This document shows positions 34,652 to 42,154 of a stretch of DNA of 64,000 bases, in pieces (the stretch's first letter is position 1; every line of letters begins with the position of its first letter). Source of the stretch: CBDFGK01 sp965247075 (GTDB lineage: Bacteria; Pseudomonadota; Gammaproteobacteria; Pseudomonadales; Halieaceae); the NCBI GenBank assembly GCA_965247075.1, contig CBDFGK010000003.1, positions 310,001 to 374,000 on the forward strand. The letters run 5' to 3'. The position numbers were made by a program, and so were the translations under genes. The notes under the pieces were generated by a model. The model worked only from the letters and a program-made list of their open reading frames with translations, ran no database searches and was not told the origin of the DNA.

Positions 34652-35267
34652 CACCTGGCCGCGCCGGCGCGCAGACGATATATTCCTGTTCCGTAACTAC
34701 CGCTTGTAACCGCTTGTCCCAGGGTTCCCGGACAATCGCGTCTACTTGCTGGCAGCTGTGCGCTGCTCCTATTAGCGCCGGCCGATAGAGGCGCCGGCTC
34801 ACGGCCGGCAAAGCGCGGTCATAATAGCCCCCGCCCATGCCCAGACGATTGCCACGGCGATCGAATCCAACCAGCGGCGCAATCAGCAAATCCAGTTCTG
34901 ATACTTCTATTTTGGCGGCGGACGCCGGTGGTTCTGCGATCCCAAAGCGATTGCTGTTGAGTCGATCACTGCGTTGGAAACGACGAAACTCCAAGCGGTG
35001 GCGGTCGCTGACCACCGGTAAATAAATTTGCTTGCCGGCCCGCCAGGCGGTTGCGATCAGGGGTTGCAAGTCGATCTCGCCGTCGCTGGCCCAATAGGCG
35101 GCGATACGTTGGCTGCGCCGGAAGACTGGCAGTTTCGACAAACGCTGACACAGTAGTAATGCGGCCCGCTGTTGTGCCACGCTGCTCAGGCACTGGCGGC
35201 GTTGGCGCAGGGTGCTACGGAGTTTGGTTTTGGAGGCGTTGGGCCGGCGAGGGTGAGAGCGTGTCAT
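34641..35267 (-). CDS. ygfA: 5-formyltetrahydrofolate cyclo-ligase
   Basis: 208 residues from MTRSHPRRPNASKTKLR. An ATP-dependent enzyme that converts 5-formyl-THF to 5,10-methenyl-THF. Motifs: RIAAYWASDGEIDLQPLI, DLLIAPLVGFDRRGNRLGMG with GGYYDRAL (ATP/substrate binding). The start lies 11 bases after the end of the 6S RNA and the gene is probably read through from it, the ssrS-ygfA arrangement known from E. coli and many gammas. Confidence 0.93.
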   Translation of the reverse strand: MTRSHPRRPNASKTKLRSTLRQRRQCLSSVAQQRAALLLCQRLSKLPVFRRSQRIAAYWASDGEIDLQPLIATAWRAGKQIYLPVVSDRHRLEFRRFQRSDRLNSNRFGIAEPPASAAKIEVSELDLLIAPLVGFDRRGNRLGMGGGYYDRALPAVSRRLYRPALIGAAHSCQQVDAIVREPWDKRLQAVVTEQEYIVCAPARPGATR

Positions 35268-35277
35268 AGCAATGAAG

Positions 35278-35460
35278 GGGACCCCGGAGTACCGCTGAGA
35301 GCGTTGCCCTTGAACCCGATGGTTCAAGGCGGCGATTGCTGTGCTGCATTAGGCTTCCCGTAGTACGGACCTGCACATCAACAGCAGCGAGCAACCTCCT
35401 GGGTTGGTATTATCGGGTAGAGAAAACTGCCCTCTGGCCAATACACCAGGTATCCCGGTG
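35278..35460 (-). ncRNA. ssrS: 6S RNA
   Basis: About 183 nt. The 3' half carries the conserved hairpin CTTGAACC-ATCG-GGTTCAAG, and the two ends can pair (5' CCGGGATACC with 3' GGTACTCCGG). A TATAAT -10 box sits just upstream, and it lies between zapA and ygfA, its standard place in gammaproteobacteria. 6S RNA mimics an open promoter and binds sigma-70 RNA polymerase in stationary phase. End positions are inferred from the closing stem and could be off by a few bases. Confidence 0.88.
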
Positions 35461-35462
35461 GC

Positions 35463-35468
35463 ATTATA
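35463..35468 (-). promoter_or_regulatory. -10 box of the 6S RNA promoter
   Basis: A consensus TATAAT on the minus strand about 5 bases before the inferred 6S 5' end. The expected -35 position (about 35486-35491) reads TAGCCG, which is weak. Confidence 0.6.
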
Positions 35469-35488
35469 ACCAATGCGGGCGGGGGCGG

Positions 35489-35809
35489 CTAACCGATTTC
35501 CGTTTGCCGCAGCGAAAAAATTGCCTCGTCGATTTTGCGCGACAGATCATCGACGGCCTGGTTTGCTGCCGACTCCAGGGCTGGTGCTGCATCGGACTGT
35601 TCCGAGGCCAGCAGTAGTTGGTGACTTATATTGAGGGCAGCCATGACGGCAATGCTTTCCAAACCAATGACTTTGCCGGTCTCGCGGATGGAGCGCATCT
35701 GCTTGTCCAGATAGGAAGCGGAGACTATCAATTCGGCCTTTTGTTCTTCCGGGCAGGTGACCTGGTACTCTTGGTCGAGGATAGTAACGGTGACAGTTTT
35801 AACACTCAC
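35489..35809 (-). CDS. zapA: Cell division protein ZapA
   Basis: 106 residues. N-terminal FtsZ-binding domain VKTVTVTILDQEYQVTCPEE and YLDKQMRSIRE, then a C-terminal coiled coil (ESIAVMAALNISHQLLLA ... SRKIDEAIFSL). It cross-links FtsZ filaments at midcell. GTG start overlaps the stop of the small coiled-coil gene upstream (GTGA). It is followed by 6S RNA and ygfA as in most gammas. Confidence 0.92.
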   Translation of the reverse strand: MSVKTVTVTILDQEYQVTCPEEQKAELIVSASYLDKQMRSIRETGKVIGLESIAVMAALNISHQLLLASEQSDAAPALESAANQAVDDLSRKIDEAIFSLRQTEIG

Positions 35810-36015
35810 TGGCCCTGCTCCATGGCTTTGAGGCGGCCGATAATTGTCTCTACCCGACTCTGGGCTGTCTCATTTTTTGTGACCAGATGGTCGCGCTCCA
35901 GGTGCCAGGTTGCGACATCAGCTTTCAGGCTGACGTTTTCCTGATTCAGTTCAGTGCAGAGGCTGATAAGCTCGTCGATCTTCTGCTCTAGGGTCTCGAA
36001 TTGTGTATCAGGCAT
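35806..36015 (-). CDS. Small coiled-coil protein (TIGR02449 family)
   Basis: 69 residues from MPDTQFETLEQKIDELISLC. Almost entirely a heptad coiled coil (LEQKIDELISLCTELNQENV ... SRVETIIGRLKAMEQG), resembling ZapB in size and shape. It is commonly encoded upstream of zapA in gammas, so a cell-division role is inferred. The chosen start excludes 18 residues of an N-terminal extension that lacks coiled-coil character. Confidence 0.85.
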   Translation of the reverse strand: MPDTQFETLEQKIDELISLCTELNQENVSLKADVATWHLERDHLVTKNETAQSRVETIIGRLKAMEQGQ

Positions 36016-36124
36016 GGGAGTACTTGTTATGTTTGTTAAAGTCACCCTACTATAGTTGCCTGCCAACAACAGGTCAATCTAATAAAATGTATGAATATCA
36101 ACAACCTGCCATGCTTTTCAATAA

Positions 36125-36742
36125 ATGGGTGCAAGTTTAGCCATGGAACATTACTTACCGGAAGAACAGCCGCTGGATTTTGATGACTTTGCCAACCAGT
36201 TACTGGAGCAGGGTGCTGAGCAATCGCCCTCTCATCTACACGGTGGGATATGCGGCGTATTGTGCAGTGGCGGCGGCCCGGACGGGCGCTCCCGCGATGC
36301 TGAGTATTGCCTAGCGGCAGTGGAGCAAGCGCTGCACCTGGAAATACACGGCGAACTTGCCGGTAGCTGCCTGCGTCTGGCGGCTGTCACCATACAGGCC
36401 CTGCAGGATGAGGAGTTCGATTTTCATCCATTTCTGCCCGATGACGAGGAGGAAATTGAGGTGCGGGTGCGCGCCCTGTCAGCTTGGTGTGCGGCGTTTC
36501 TGTCTGCTTACGCCATGTCGACAGCGGCACCCGATAGCGCTGTGTTCGCCGAGCAGACCTCGGAGATACTCAAAGACATCAGTGCTATGGCCGAGGTCGC
36601 TGTCGATGCTGAGGATACTGCAATAGAACCGGATGAAGAAGAGTCGGAGAACCACTTTTTTGAACTCACCGAATACCTGCGTTTTGCCACCCTTAACCTG
36701 TTTATGGAACTGCTTGACAAAGAGGAGACCGCCGGGCAATGA
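36125..36742 (+). CDS. UPF0149 / YgfB-YecA family protein
   Basis: 205 residues (or 199 from the second ATG at 36143). All-helical UPF0149 fold: HLHGGICGVLCSGGGPDG near the N-terminus, HPFLPDDEEEIEVRVRALSA and WCAAFLSAYAM. A very acidic segment (VDAEDTAIEPDEEESEN) precedes the final helix. It starts divergently from the zapA unit, and its TGA overlaps the ubiH start. In many relatives pepP stands between this gene and ubiH; here it does not. Confidence 0.9.
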   Translation: MGASLAMEHYLPEEQPLDFDDFANQLLEQGAEQSPSHLHGGICGVLCSGGGPDGRSRDAEYCLAAVEQALHLEIHGELAGSCLRLAAVTIQALQDEEFDFHPFLPDDEEEIEVRVRALSAWCAAFLSAYAMSTAAPDSAVFAEQTSEILKDISAMAEVAVDAEDTAIEPDEEESENHFFELTEYLRFATLNLFMELLDKEETAGQ

Positions 36743-37983
36743 AGGCAATGGAGTACGACGTGCTGATTGTTGGTGGTGGCATGGTTGGCATCAGTGCTGC
36801 GCTGTGCCTGCGACGGCGCTTGGCTTGCAAAATGTTACTGGCTGAAGGATTTCCATTGCCAGACAGGGAGCCGGACTTCCAGTCCAGCTATAGCCCCTCC
36901 TTTGATGCCCGTGCTACGGCCTTGTCCTACAGCAGTTGCCTGATCTACCGGGAGCTTGAAATCTGGGACGAACTGGTCCAGTGGGCCAGTACCATTGCGC
37001 AGGTGCACGTCTCCGAACGGGGCCGGTTTGGCAGTACCCTGATGCGCGCGGCGGACTACGATTGGCCGGCGCTGGGATACGTGGTTGAAAATACCTGGTT
37101 GGGAAATGTGCTGGTACAGGCGCTACACCGGACCGACGTGCAGACACTGAGCCCGGCGCGTGTTTTATCCGCCAGTGTTGAAACAGACCGGGTATGTGTC
37201 AACTTTGAAAACGGCGAGCGTGTCTATACGCAGTTATTACTGGTGGCCGATGGTGCCAATTCGGCGCTGCGTGAATCACTGGGAGTGGCGGTGTTGGAGC
37301 AGGATTATTCCCAGCATGCCCTGATCGCCAATATTGCTCACGCCCTGGAACATCGAGGTTGCGCCTACGAACGGTTTACCGTACAGGGGCCGCTGGCCCT
37401 GTTGCCGCTGCCGGCCAGCCCGGCTGAGGGCCAGCGCAGCGCCCTGGTTTGGAGCTTGTCAGAACAGCAAGCACAGACACTACAGCACTGTCCGGAGGCC
37501 GAGTTTCTGGCGACCCTGCAGGACCGTTTTGGATATCGCCTGGGGCGCTTGCAGCGTGTTGGCGACCGGCACAGCTATCCGCTAACCCTGACAGAAGCAC
37601 AGGAGCAGGTGCGCCGTGGGGTGGTAATTATGGGTAATGCGGCCCATTCCTTGCATCCGGTGGCGGGACAGGGATTTAACCTGGCCCTGCGGGATATAGC
37701 CCGGCTTGGAGCGGTGCTGGCCGAGGCGAAGACGCAAGGTGCTGCGCTGGGTGCGCTGTCGGTGCTACAACAATATATCACCCGGCAAACCGGTGATCAG
37801 CAGCGCACTAAACAGTTCAGTGATCGCTTGCCAGAGCTGTTTATGCGACGGGACCCGGTACTGGCATTACTGCGTGATATCGGCCTGTTCGCGCTGGATG
37901 TAAGCCCTGCCCTGAAGCGGGAGTTTGTACGCCAGACAGCAGGAGTGGCGGTCAGTGCGGGGTATAGAAATGTCCAGCCCTGA
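36739..37983 (+). CDS. ubiH: 2-polyprenyl-6-methoxyphenol hydroxylase (UbiH)
   Basis: 414 residues. Flavoprotein monooxygenase: FAD-binding YDVLIVGGGMVGISAAL at the N-terminus, LLLVADGANSALRESLGV in the middle (DG motif), and GVVIMGNAAHSLHPVAGQGF in place of the usual GDAAH. It hydroxylates the ubiquinone ring at the inner membrane. ATGA overlap with the preceding gene and a 14-base overlap with the next hydroxylase show tight coupling. The Asn for Asp in GNAAH is common in UbiH. Confidence 0.88.
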   Translation: MKAMEYDVLIVGGGMVGISAALCLRRRLACKMLLAEGFPLPDREPDFQSSYSPSFDARATALSYSSCLIYRELEIWDELVQWASTIAQVHVSERGRFGSTLMRAADYDWPALGYVVENTWLGNVLVQALHRTDVQTLSPARVLSASVETDRVCVNFENGERVYTQLLLVADGANSALRESLGVAVLEQDYSQHALIANIAHALEHRGCAYERFTVQGPLALLPLPASPAEGQRSALVWSLSEQQAQTLQHCPEAEFLATLQDRFGYRLGRLQRVGDRHSYPLTLTEAQEQVRRGVVIMGNAAHSLHPVAGQGFNLALRDIARLGAVLAEAKTQGAALGALSVLQQYITRQTGDQQRTKQFSDRLPELFMRRDPVLALLRDIGLFALDVSPALKREFVRQTAGVAVSAGYRNVQP

Positions 37984-39184
37984 CTTTGATGTGCTGGTGG
38001 TTGGTGCCGGTATCGCCGGTGGCGCACTGGTTCGCAGCCTGTTTGGCGCCGACTTGCGCATAGCCCTGATCGAGGCCAACCCCATTGCCGGTGAATTACC
38101 AAAGTGCCGTAGTGGAGTTGCCGGCTTTGATAGCCGGGTCAGTGCCATTACACCGACATCTGCCAATTTGCTCAGTGCACTGGGGGTGTGGCAGCAGGTG
38201 CGTGAGCATCGGGTATGTCCCTATCAGCATATGCGGGTGTGGGATGCCGAGGGTACCGGCAGCATTAAATTCGATGCGGCTGAACTGGATGTTCCGGCCT
38301 TGGGCCACATTGTAGAAAATCGATTGTTGACCGCCGCCTTGATGCAGGACATTGAGCAGGCTGACCAGGTCAGGCTATTCAATCCTGCCCGTGTGCGAGG
38401 TCTGCGCCATGATGAGTTGCAACACCCGATCCTGGAGTTGGAGGACGGCCGGGAAATATCCGGCTATCTGCTGGTGGCCGCCGATGGCGCGCTTTCGCGA
38501 ATTCGTGAACTGGCGAATTACCGCACTCGCGAATGGGACTATGGCCATCACGCGCTGGTCGCTACGGTACAGACCGAACAGTTCCACCAGGCAACCGCCT
38601 ACCAGCGGTTTTTGGAAACCGGCCCACTGGCCTTTTTGCCGCTGCCGAGCCAGGGCGATGCGCATTTCTGCTCCATCGTCTGGTCCTGCGAGGCCGCTGT
38701 GGCTGCGCAGAAGCTGGAGTACGGCGATGAACAGTTTTGTGATGATATTGCGGCAGCGCTGGAGTACGGGCTGGGAGCCGTGCCGGCGGTATCACCGCGC
38801 TTCTCTTACCCTTTGCGGCAGCGTCACGCGCGCGACTATGTGCAGCCCGGCATCGCCCTGATCGGCGATGCGGCTCACACCATTCACCCCCTGGCGGGGC
38901 AGGGTATAAACCTGGGCTTGCAGGATGTAGCGGTATTGGCAGAGGAGATTCTCGCTGCGCAGAATCGCGGCATCAATCCCGGCGAGTTGGTGATACTGCA
39001 GCGCTATCAACGGCGACGTAAAAGTGAAAACCTGCTGATGATGGCAGCCATGGATGGCTTCAAACGGTTGTTTGGGCAGCGGCAACTGCCACTGCGGTGG
39101 TTGCGCAATGCCGGTATGCGGCTGGTGGATCAGTCTGGACCGGTTAAGGCTCAGCTGATGCGGCACGCCATGGGAATTCGCTGA
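37970..39184 (+). CDS. ubiI: UbiH/UbiF/VisC-type FAD hydroxylase (UbiI-like)
   Basis: 404 residues from MSSPDFDVLVVGAGIAGGAL. Same fold as its neighbour, with DSRVSAITPTSANLLSALGV, LLVAADGALSRIRELANY and PGIALIGDAAHTIHPLAGQG followed by INLGLQDVAVL. By position and family it is expected to add the C5 hydroxyl during ubiquinone synthesis. Assignment as UbiI rather than UbiF rests on the ubiH-visC gene order. Confidence 0.82.
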   Translation: MSSPDFDVLVVGAGIAGGALVRSLFGADLRIALIEANPIAGELPKCRSGVAGFDSRVSAITPTSANLLSALGVWQQVREHRVCPYQHMRVWDAEGTGSIKFDAAELDVPALGHIVENRLLTAALMQDIEQADQVRLFNPARVRGLRHDELQHPILELEDGREISGYLLVAADGALSRIRELANYRTREWDYGHHALVATVQTEQFHQATAYQRFLETGPLAFLPLPSQGDAHFCSIVWSCEAAVAAQKLEYGDEQFCDDIAAALEYGLGAVPAVSPRFSYPLRQRHARDYVQPGIALIGDAAHTIHPLAGQGINLGLQDVAVLAEEILAAQNRGINPGELVILQRYQRRRKSENLLMMAAMDGFKRLFGQRQLPLRWLRNAGMRLVDQSGPVKAQLMRHAMGIR

Positions 39185-39295
39185 GCAGCGCATTGTTTTT
39201 CAGGATTGGCAGGGTAGAATGTGCCGCCCACCCAGATCGCATGAACAGCAGATGGCGTGCATAACAGATCTGCCGAATAGACGAGGAATTCGAAC

Positions 39296-39688
39296 ATGAG
39301 CCTTACCCCAACTGAACTCAAATACGCCCGTAGCCACGAGTGGGCGCGCCTGGAAGATGATGGCACCGTGACCGTTGGAATATCCGCGCATGCGCAGGAC
39401 GCGCTGGGCGATGTTGTTTTCGTCGAGCTGCCAGACGTGGGCACCGCTTTTGCGGCTGGCGACGATGCCGGGGTGGTCGAGTCGGTAAAGGCGGCCTCGG
39501 ATGTATACGCTCCCATCGGCGGTGCAGTTGTAGCCATTAATGAGCAGCTGGAAGACAGTCCGGAGACAGTGAACTCCGATCCCTATACTGAAGGCTGGTT
39601 TTACCGGCTCCAGCCCAGTGATGCAAGCGAACTCGAAAACCTGTTGTCGGCTGAAGACTACGAAGTACGATGTGCTGAAGAAGACTGA
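39296..39688 (+). CDS. gcvH: Glycine cleavage system H protein
   Basis: 130 residues. Carries the lipoyl-lysine motif VVESVKAASDVYAPIGG and the family start LKYARSHEWARLEDDGTVTV. It shuttles the aminomethyl group between the P, T and L proteins. It stands alone here; gcvP and gcvT are not in the window. A ribosome-binding site GACGAGGAA precedes the ATG. The upstream 110 bases show no glycine-riboswitch fold that I can recognise. Confidence 0.95.
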   Translation: MSLTPTELKYARSHEWARLEDDGTVTVGISAHAQDALGDVVFVELPDVGTAFAAGDDAGVVESVKAASDVYAPIGGAVVAINEQLEDSPETVNSDPYTEGWFYRLQPSDASELENLLSAEDYEVRCAEED

Positions 39689-40871
39689 ACTGAGGCTGCG
39701 CAAGGGCGCTGACCGGCGTCTGCGTGCCGGACACTGTTGGGTCTACAGTAATGAAATCGACACCAGCTGCGTCCCACTCTCCGCATTTACCGCCGGTGAT
39801 ATTGTCACGCTACTGTCCAGTTCCGGAGATGCGCTGGGTTCAGCGTACATGGAGCCTCAATCGCTTATTTGTGCGCGCATGTTTTCGCGCCAGGCCGCGG
39901 CCCAGTTCGATCAACGGCTCTGTCAGCAGAACGTTGCCGCGGCGCTAGCCCTGCGGCAGCGGTTTTTTGAGCATCCCTATTATCGCTTGATCTATGGAGA
40001 CAGCGATGGCTTGTCCGGCGTTGTGGTAGATCGTTTTGGCGATTACCTGGTGTTGCAACTCAACACGGCCGGCATTGAGCGCTACCGGGCAGCGTTGGTA
40101 CAGGCACTGGTGGAATGCCTAAAACCCGCCGGTATTCTGCTGCGCTCGGATAGCCGCGCGCGGCGCGACCAGGGCTTGCCGGACCGGGTTGAAGTGGTGC
40201 ACGGTCAGGTGCCGGATATGGTGCCGCTGGTTGAGAATGGAGTGCAGTTTGAGGCGCCCTTGAAGAGCGGCCAGAAAACCGGCTGGTTTTATGATCACCG
40301 CCGCAACAGGTTGCGCTTGCAGTCTCTCAGTCGCGGCCGTCGCGTACTCGATGTCTACAGCTACATGGGCGGATGGGGAGTGCAGGCTGCGGTGGCGGGT
40401 GCTGCACAGGTGTGCTGTGTTGACAGTTCTGAGCCGGCCCTGGCCGGTGTGGCACACAATGCCGAACTGAACGGAGTACAAGACCGGGTAAGCACATTGA
40501 CCGGGCGGGCAGATCAGGTAATGGGCGGGCTCCGCGATGGTGGCGAGCGCTTTGATATCGTGGTGCTGGACCCGCCGGCGTTTATTCCCCGTCGTCGTGA
40601 CCTGGGTAAAGGACGCAAGGCCTATCGGCGTATTAATGAACTGGCCATGGGCTTGTTAAATCCGGGCGGGGTGTTGGTATCGGCGTCCTGTTCCATGCAT
40701 CTGACAGAAGCAGATCTGCTGGAGTTGATGGCTGCCGCCGGGCAGCGCAGCAACTGTACCGTGCAAGTTACCGAACTGGGAGGCCAGGCCGCCGATCACC
40801 CCATTCATCCGGCCATTGCCGCAACCCGCTACCTCAAGGCGGCCTTTGCGGTCATCAATCCCGCAGGCTGA
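39672..40871 (+). CDS. Class I SAM-dependent rRNA methyltransferase (RlmI-like)
   Basis: 399 residues from a GTG (VLKKTELRLRKGADRRLRAG), overlapping gcvH by 17 bases. N-terminal PUA domain (HCWVYSNEIDT), then a Rossmann methyltransferase: VLDVYSYMGGWGVQAAVAGA (SAM loop), FDIVVLDPPAFIPRRRDLGK (motif IV) and VSASCSMHL (catalytic Cys). The family methylates cytosine C5 in 23S rRNA (m5C1962 in E. coli). Longer ORF starts lie within gcvH and are unlikely. Confidence 0.85.
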   Translation: MLKKTELRLRKGADRRLRAGHCWVYSNEIDTSCVPLSAFTAGDIVTLLSSSGDALGSAYMEPQSLICARMFSRQAAAQFDQRLCQQNVAAALALRQRFFEHPYYRLIYGDSDGLSGVVVDRFGDYLVLQLNTAGIERYRAALVQALVECLKPAGILLRSDSRARRDQGLPDRVEVVHGQVPDMVPLVENGVQFEAPLKSGQKTGWFYDHRRNRLRLQSLSRGRRVLDVYSYMGGWGVQAAVAGAAQVCCVDSSEPALAGVAHNAELNGVQDRVSTLTGRADQVMGGLRDGGERFDIVVLDPPAFIPRRRDLGKGRKAYRRINELAMGLLNPGGVLVSASCSMHLTEADLLELMAAAGQRSNCTVQVTELGGQAADHPIHPAIAATRYLKAAFAVINPAG

Positions 40872-41511
40872 TTATTGCCCATCCAGCCGCGCACGCCGCC
40901 GCTCGCAACTTGTCATCGGGATCTACCGCAATGGGTCGTTCCACTGCTCGTAACAATGGTAAATCGTTGTGGGAGTCAGAATAAAACCAGCTACCCGCAA
41001 GATTGCCACCGGTCTCTGCCAACCACTGCTGCAAGCGGGTGACTTTACCGGCGCCGTAACTTGGCAGGCCGACAGGATTGCCGGTATAGCGGCCATCGAC
41101 AATCTCTACATCACAGGCGAGCAGGTCGGCTACACCCAGGCGGGTTGCAATGGGCTCCGTGATAAAGCGGTTGGTGGCGGTAACAATCAGCAAGTGGTCG
41201 CCACAGCGCCGGTGGTGATCCAGCAGGTCAGCGGCCGCAGGCAATAGCATGGGCTCAATTTTGGCAGCCATAAATTGTCGGTGCCATTGATCGGCCGTAG
41301 CCCTGTCCTGATTGGCCAATGGCGCCAGCGCATGGCGCAGATAGGCATCGATATCCAGCGCGCCTGCCAGGTAGTCCCGGTAGAAGTTGTCGTTGCGGCG
41401 GCCAAACTCGACCGGGTCGACAATACCGATTTCGCAGGCAAACTCCCCCCAGGCATGGTCGCTGTCGCCGCTCAGGAGTGTATTGTCGAGATCAAAAATG
41501 GCCAGCGCCAT
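40855..41511 (-). CDS. HAD-IB family hydrolase, SerB-like phosphatase
   Basis: 218 residues. Motif I AIFDLDNTLLSGDSDHAWGE (nucleophile Asp and acid/base Asp), motif II LLIVTATNRF, motif III/IV YGAGKVTRLQQWL and WFYSDSHNDLPLLRAV. It would dephosphorylate a small metabolite such as phosphoserine or histidinol phosphate; the substrate cannot be fixed from sequence. Its neighbour rppH is divergent, as for the equivalent gene in Pseudomonas. Confidence 0.85.
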   Translation of the reverse strand: MALAIFDLDNTLLSGDSDHAWGEFACEIGIVDPVEFGRRNDNFYRDYLAGALDIDAYLRHALAPLANQDRATADQWHRQFMAAKIEPMLLPAAADLLDHHRRCGDHLLIVTATNRFITEPIATRLGVADLLACDVEIVDGRYTGNPVGLPSYGAGKVTRLQQWLAETGGNLAGSWFYSDSHNDLPLLRAVERPIAVDPDDKLRAAACAAGWAIISLRD

Positions 41512-41648
41512 AGCGGGTTCCTTTAGCAGAGGGCGCCCAGCATAGCCAGTTACCGTAGTTGGGTAAATGCTGGGGTAAATTGCTCAGTGACGGAAAAGTG
41601 TGGAACAATACACGGCTCTCCAGGCGCAAACGGCAGGTGGCAACTAAA

Positions 41649-42149
41649 GTGGTAGATGCAGATGGTTTTCGTCCCAACGTAGGAATAATCCTCGCCAATG
41701 ATCAGGGGCGAGTGTTGTGGGCGCGGCGTGTACGCCAGGACTCCTGGCAATTTCCCCAGGGTGGCATTGACGAGGGAGAGTCACCCGAGCAGGCCCTGTA
41801 CCGGGAATTGCACGAAGAAGTTGGGCTGCAACCGGAGGCTGTCAAGGTAGTGGCCTGTACCGGCAGTTGGCTGCGCTATCGCCTGCCCGAGCGTTACCTT
41901 CGCAGGGGCCGGCAACCGCTTTGCATCGGCCAGAAACAAAAATGGTTTCTGCTGCAAATGTTGGCCGACGACGCAGCGGTGAGAGTCGACGGCGGCACCA
42001 ACGCGGAATTTGATCACTGGCGCTGGGTTAACTACTGGTATCCACTGAGCCAGGTCATCGCTTTCAAGCGGGAAGTGTATCGCAGTGCGCTGCGAGAGCT
42101 GGCCACCCCGCTGGGCAAAATCGGGCCGCTTCGGTCCGTGGAGCACTAG
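41649..42149 (+). CDS. rppH: RNA pyrophosphohydrolase
   Basis: 166 residues from GTG (VVDADGFRPNVGIILAN), matching the family N-terminus; upstream codons from 41559 are not conserved. The Nudix box is GGIDEGESPEQALYRELHEE followed by VGL. RppH removes pyrophosphate from mRNA 5' ends and starts RNase E decay. It is followed after 5 bases by ptsP, an order shared with Pseudomonas and E. coli. Confidence 0.93.
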   Translation: MVDADGFRPNVGIILANDQGRVLWARRVRQDSWQFPQGGIDEGESPEQALYRELHEEVGLQPEAVKVVACTGSWLRYRLPERYLRRGRQPLCIGQKQKWFLLQMLADDAAVRVDGGTNAEFDHWRWVNYWYPLSQVIAFKREVYRSALRELATPLGKIGPLRSVEH

Positions 42150-42154
42150 CCATC

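Noticed and set aside
39185..39295. Glycine riboswitch upstream of gcvH
   Set aside because: Only 111 bases and no paired aptamer fold with the expected conserved core could be seen.
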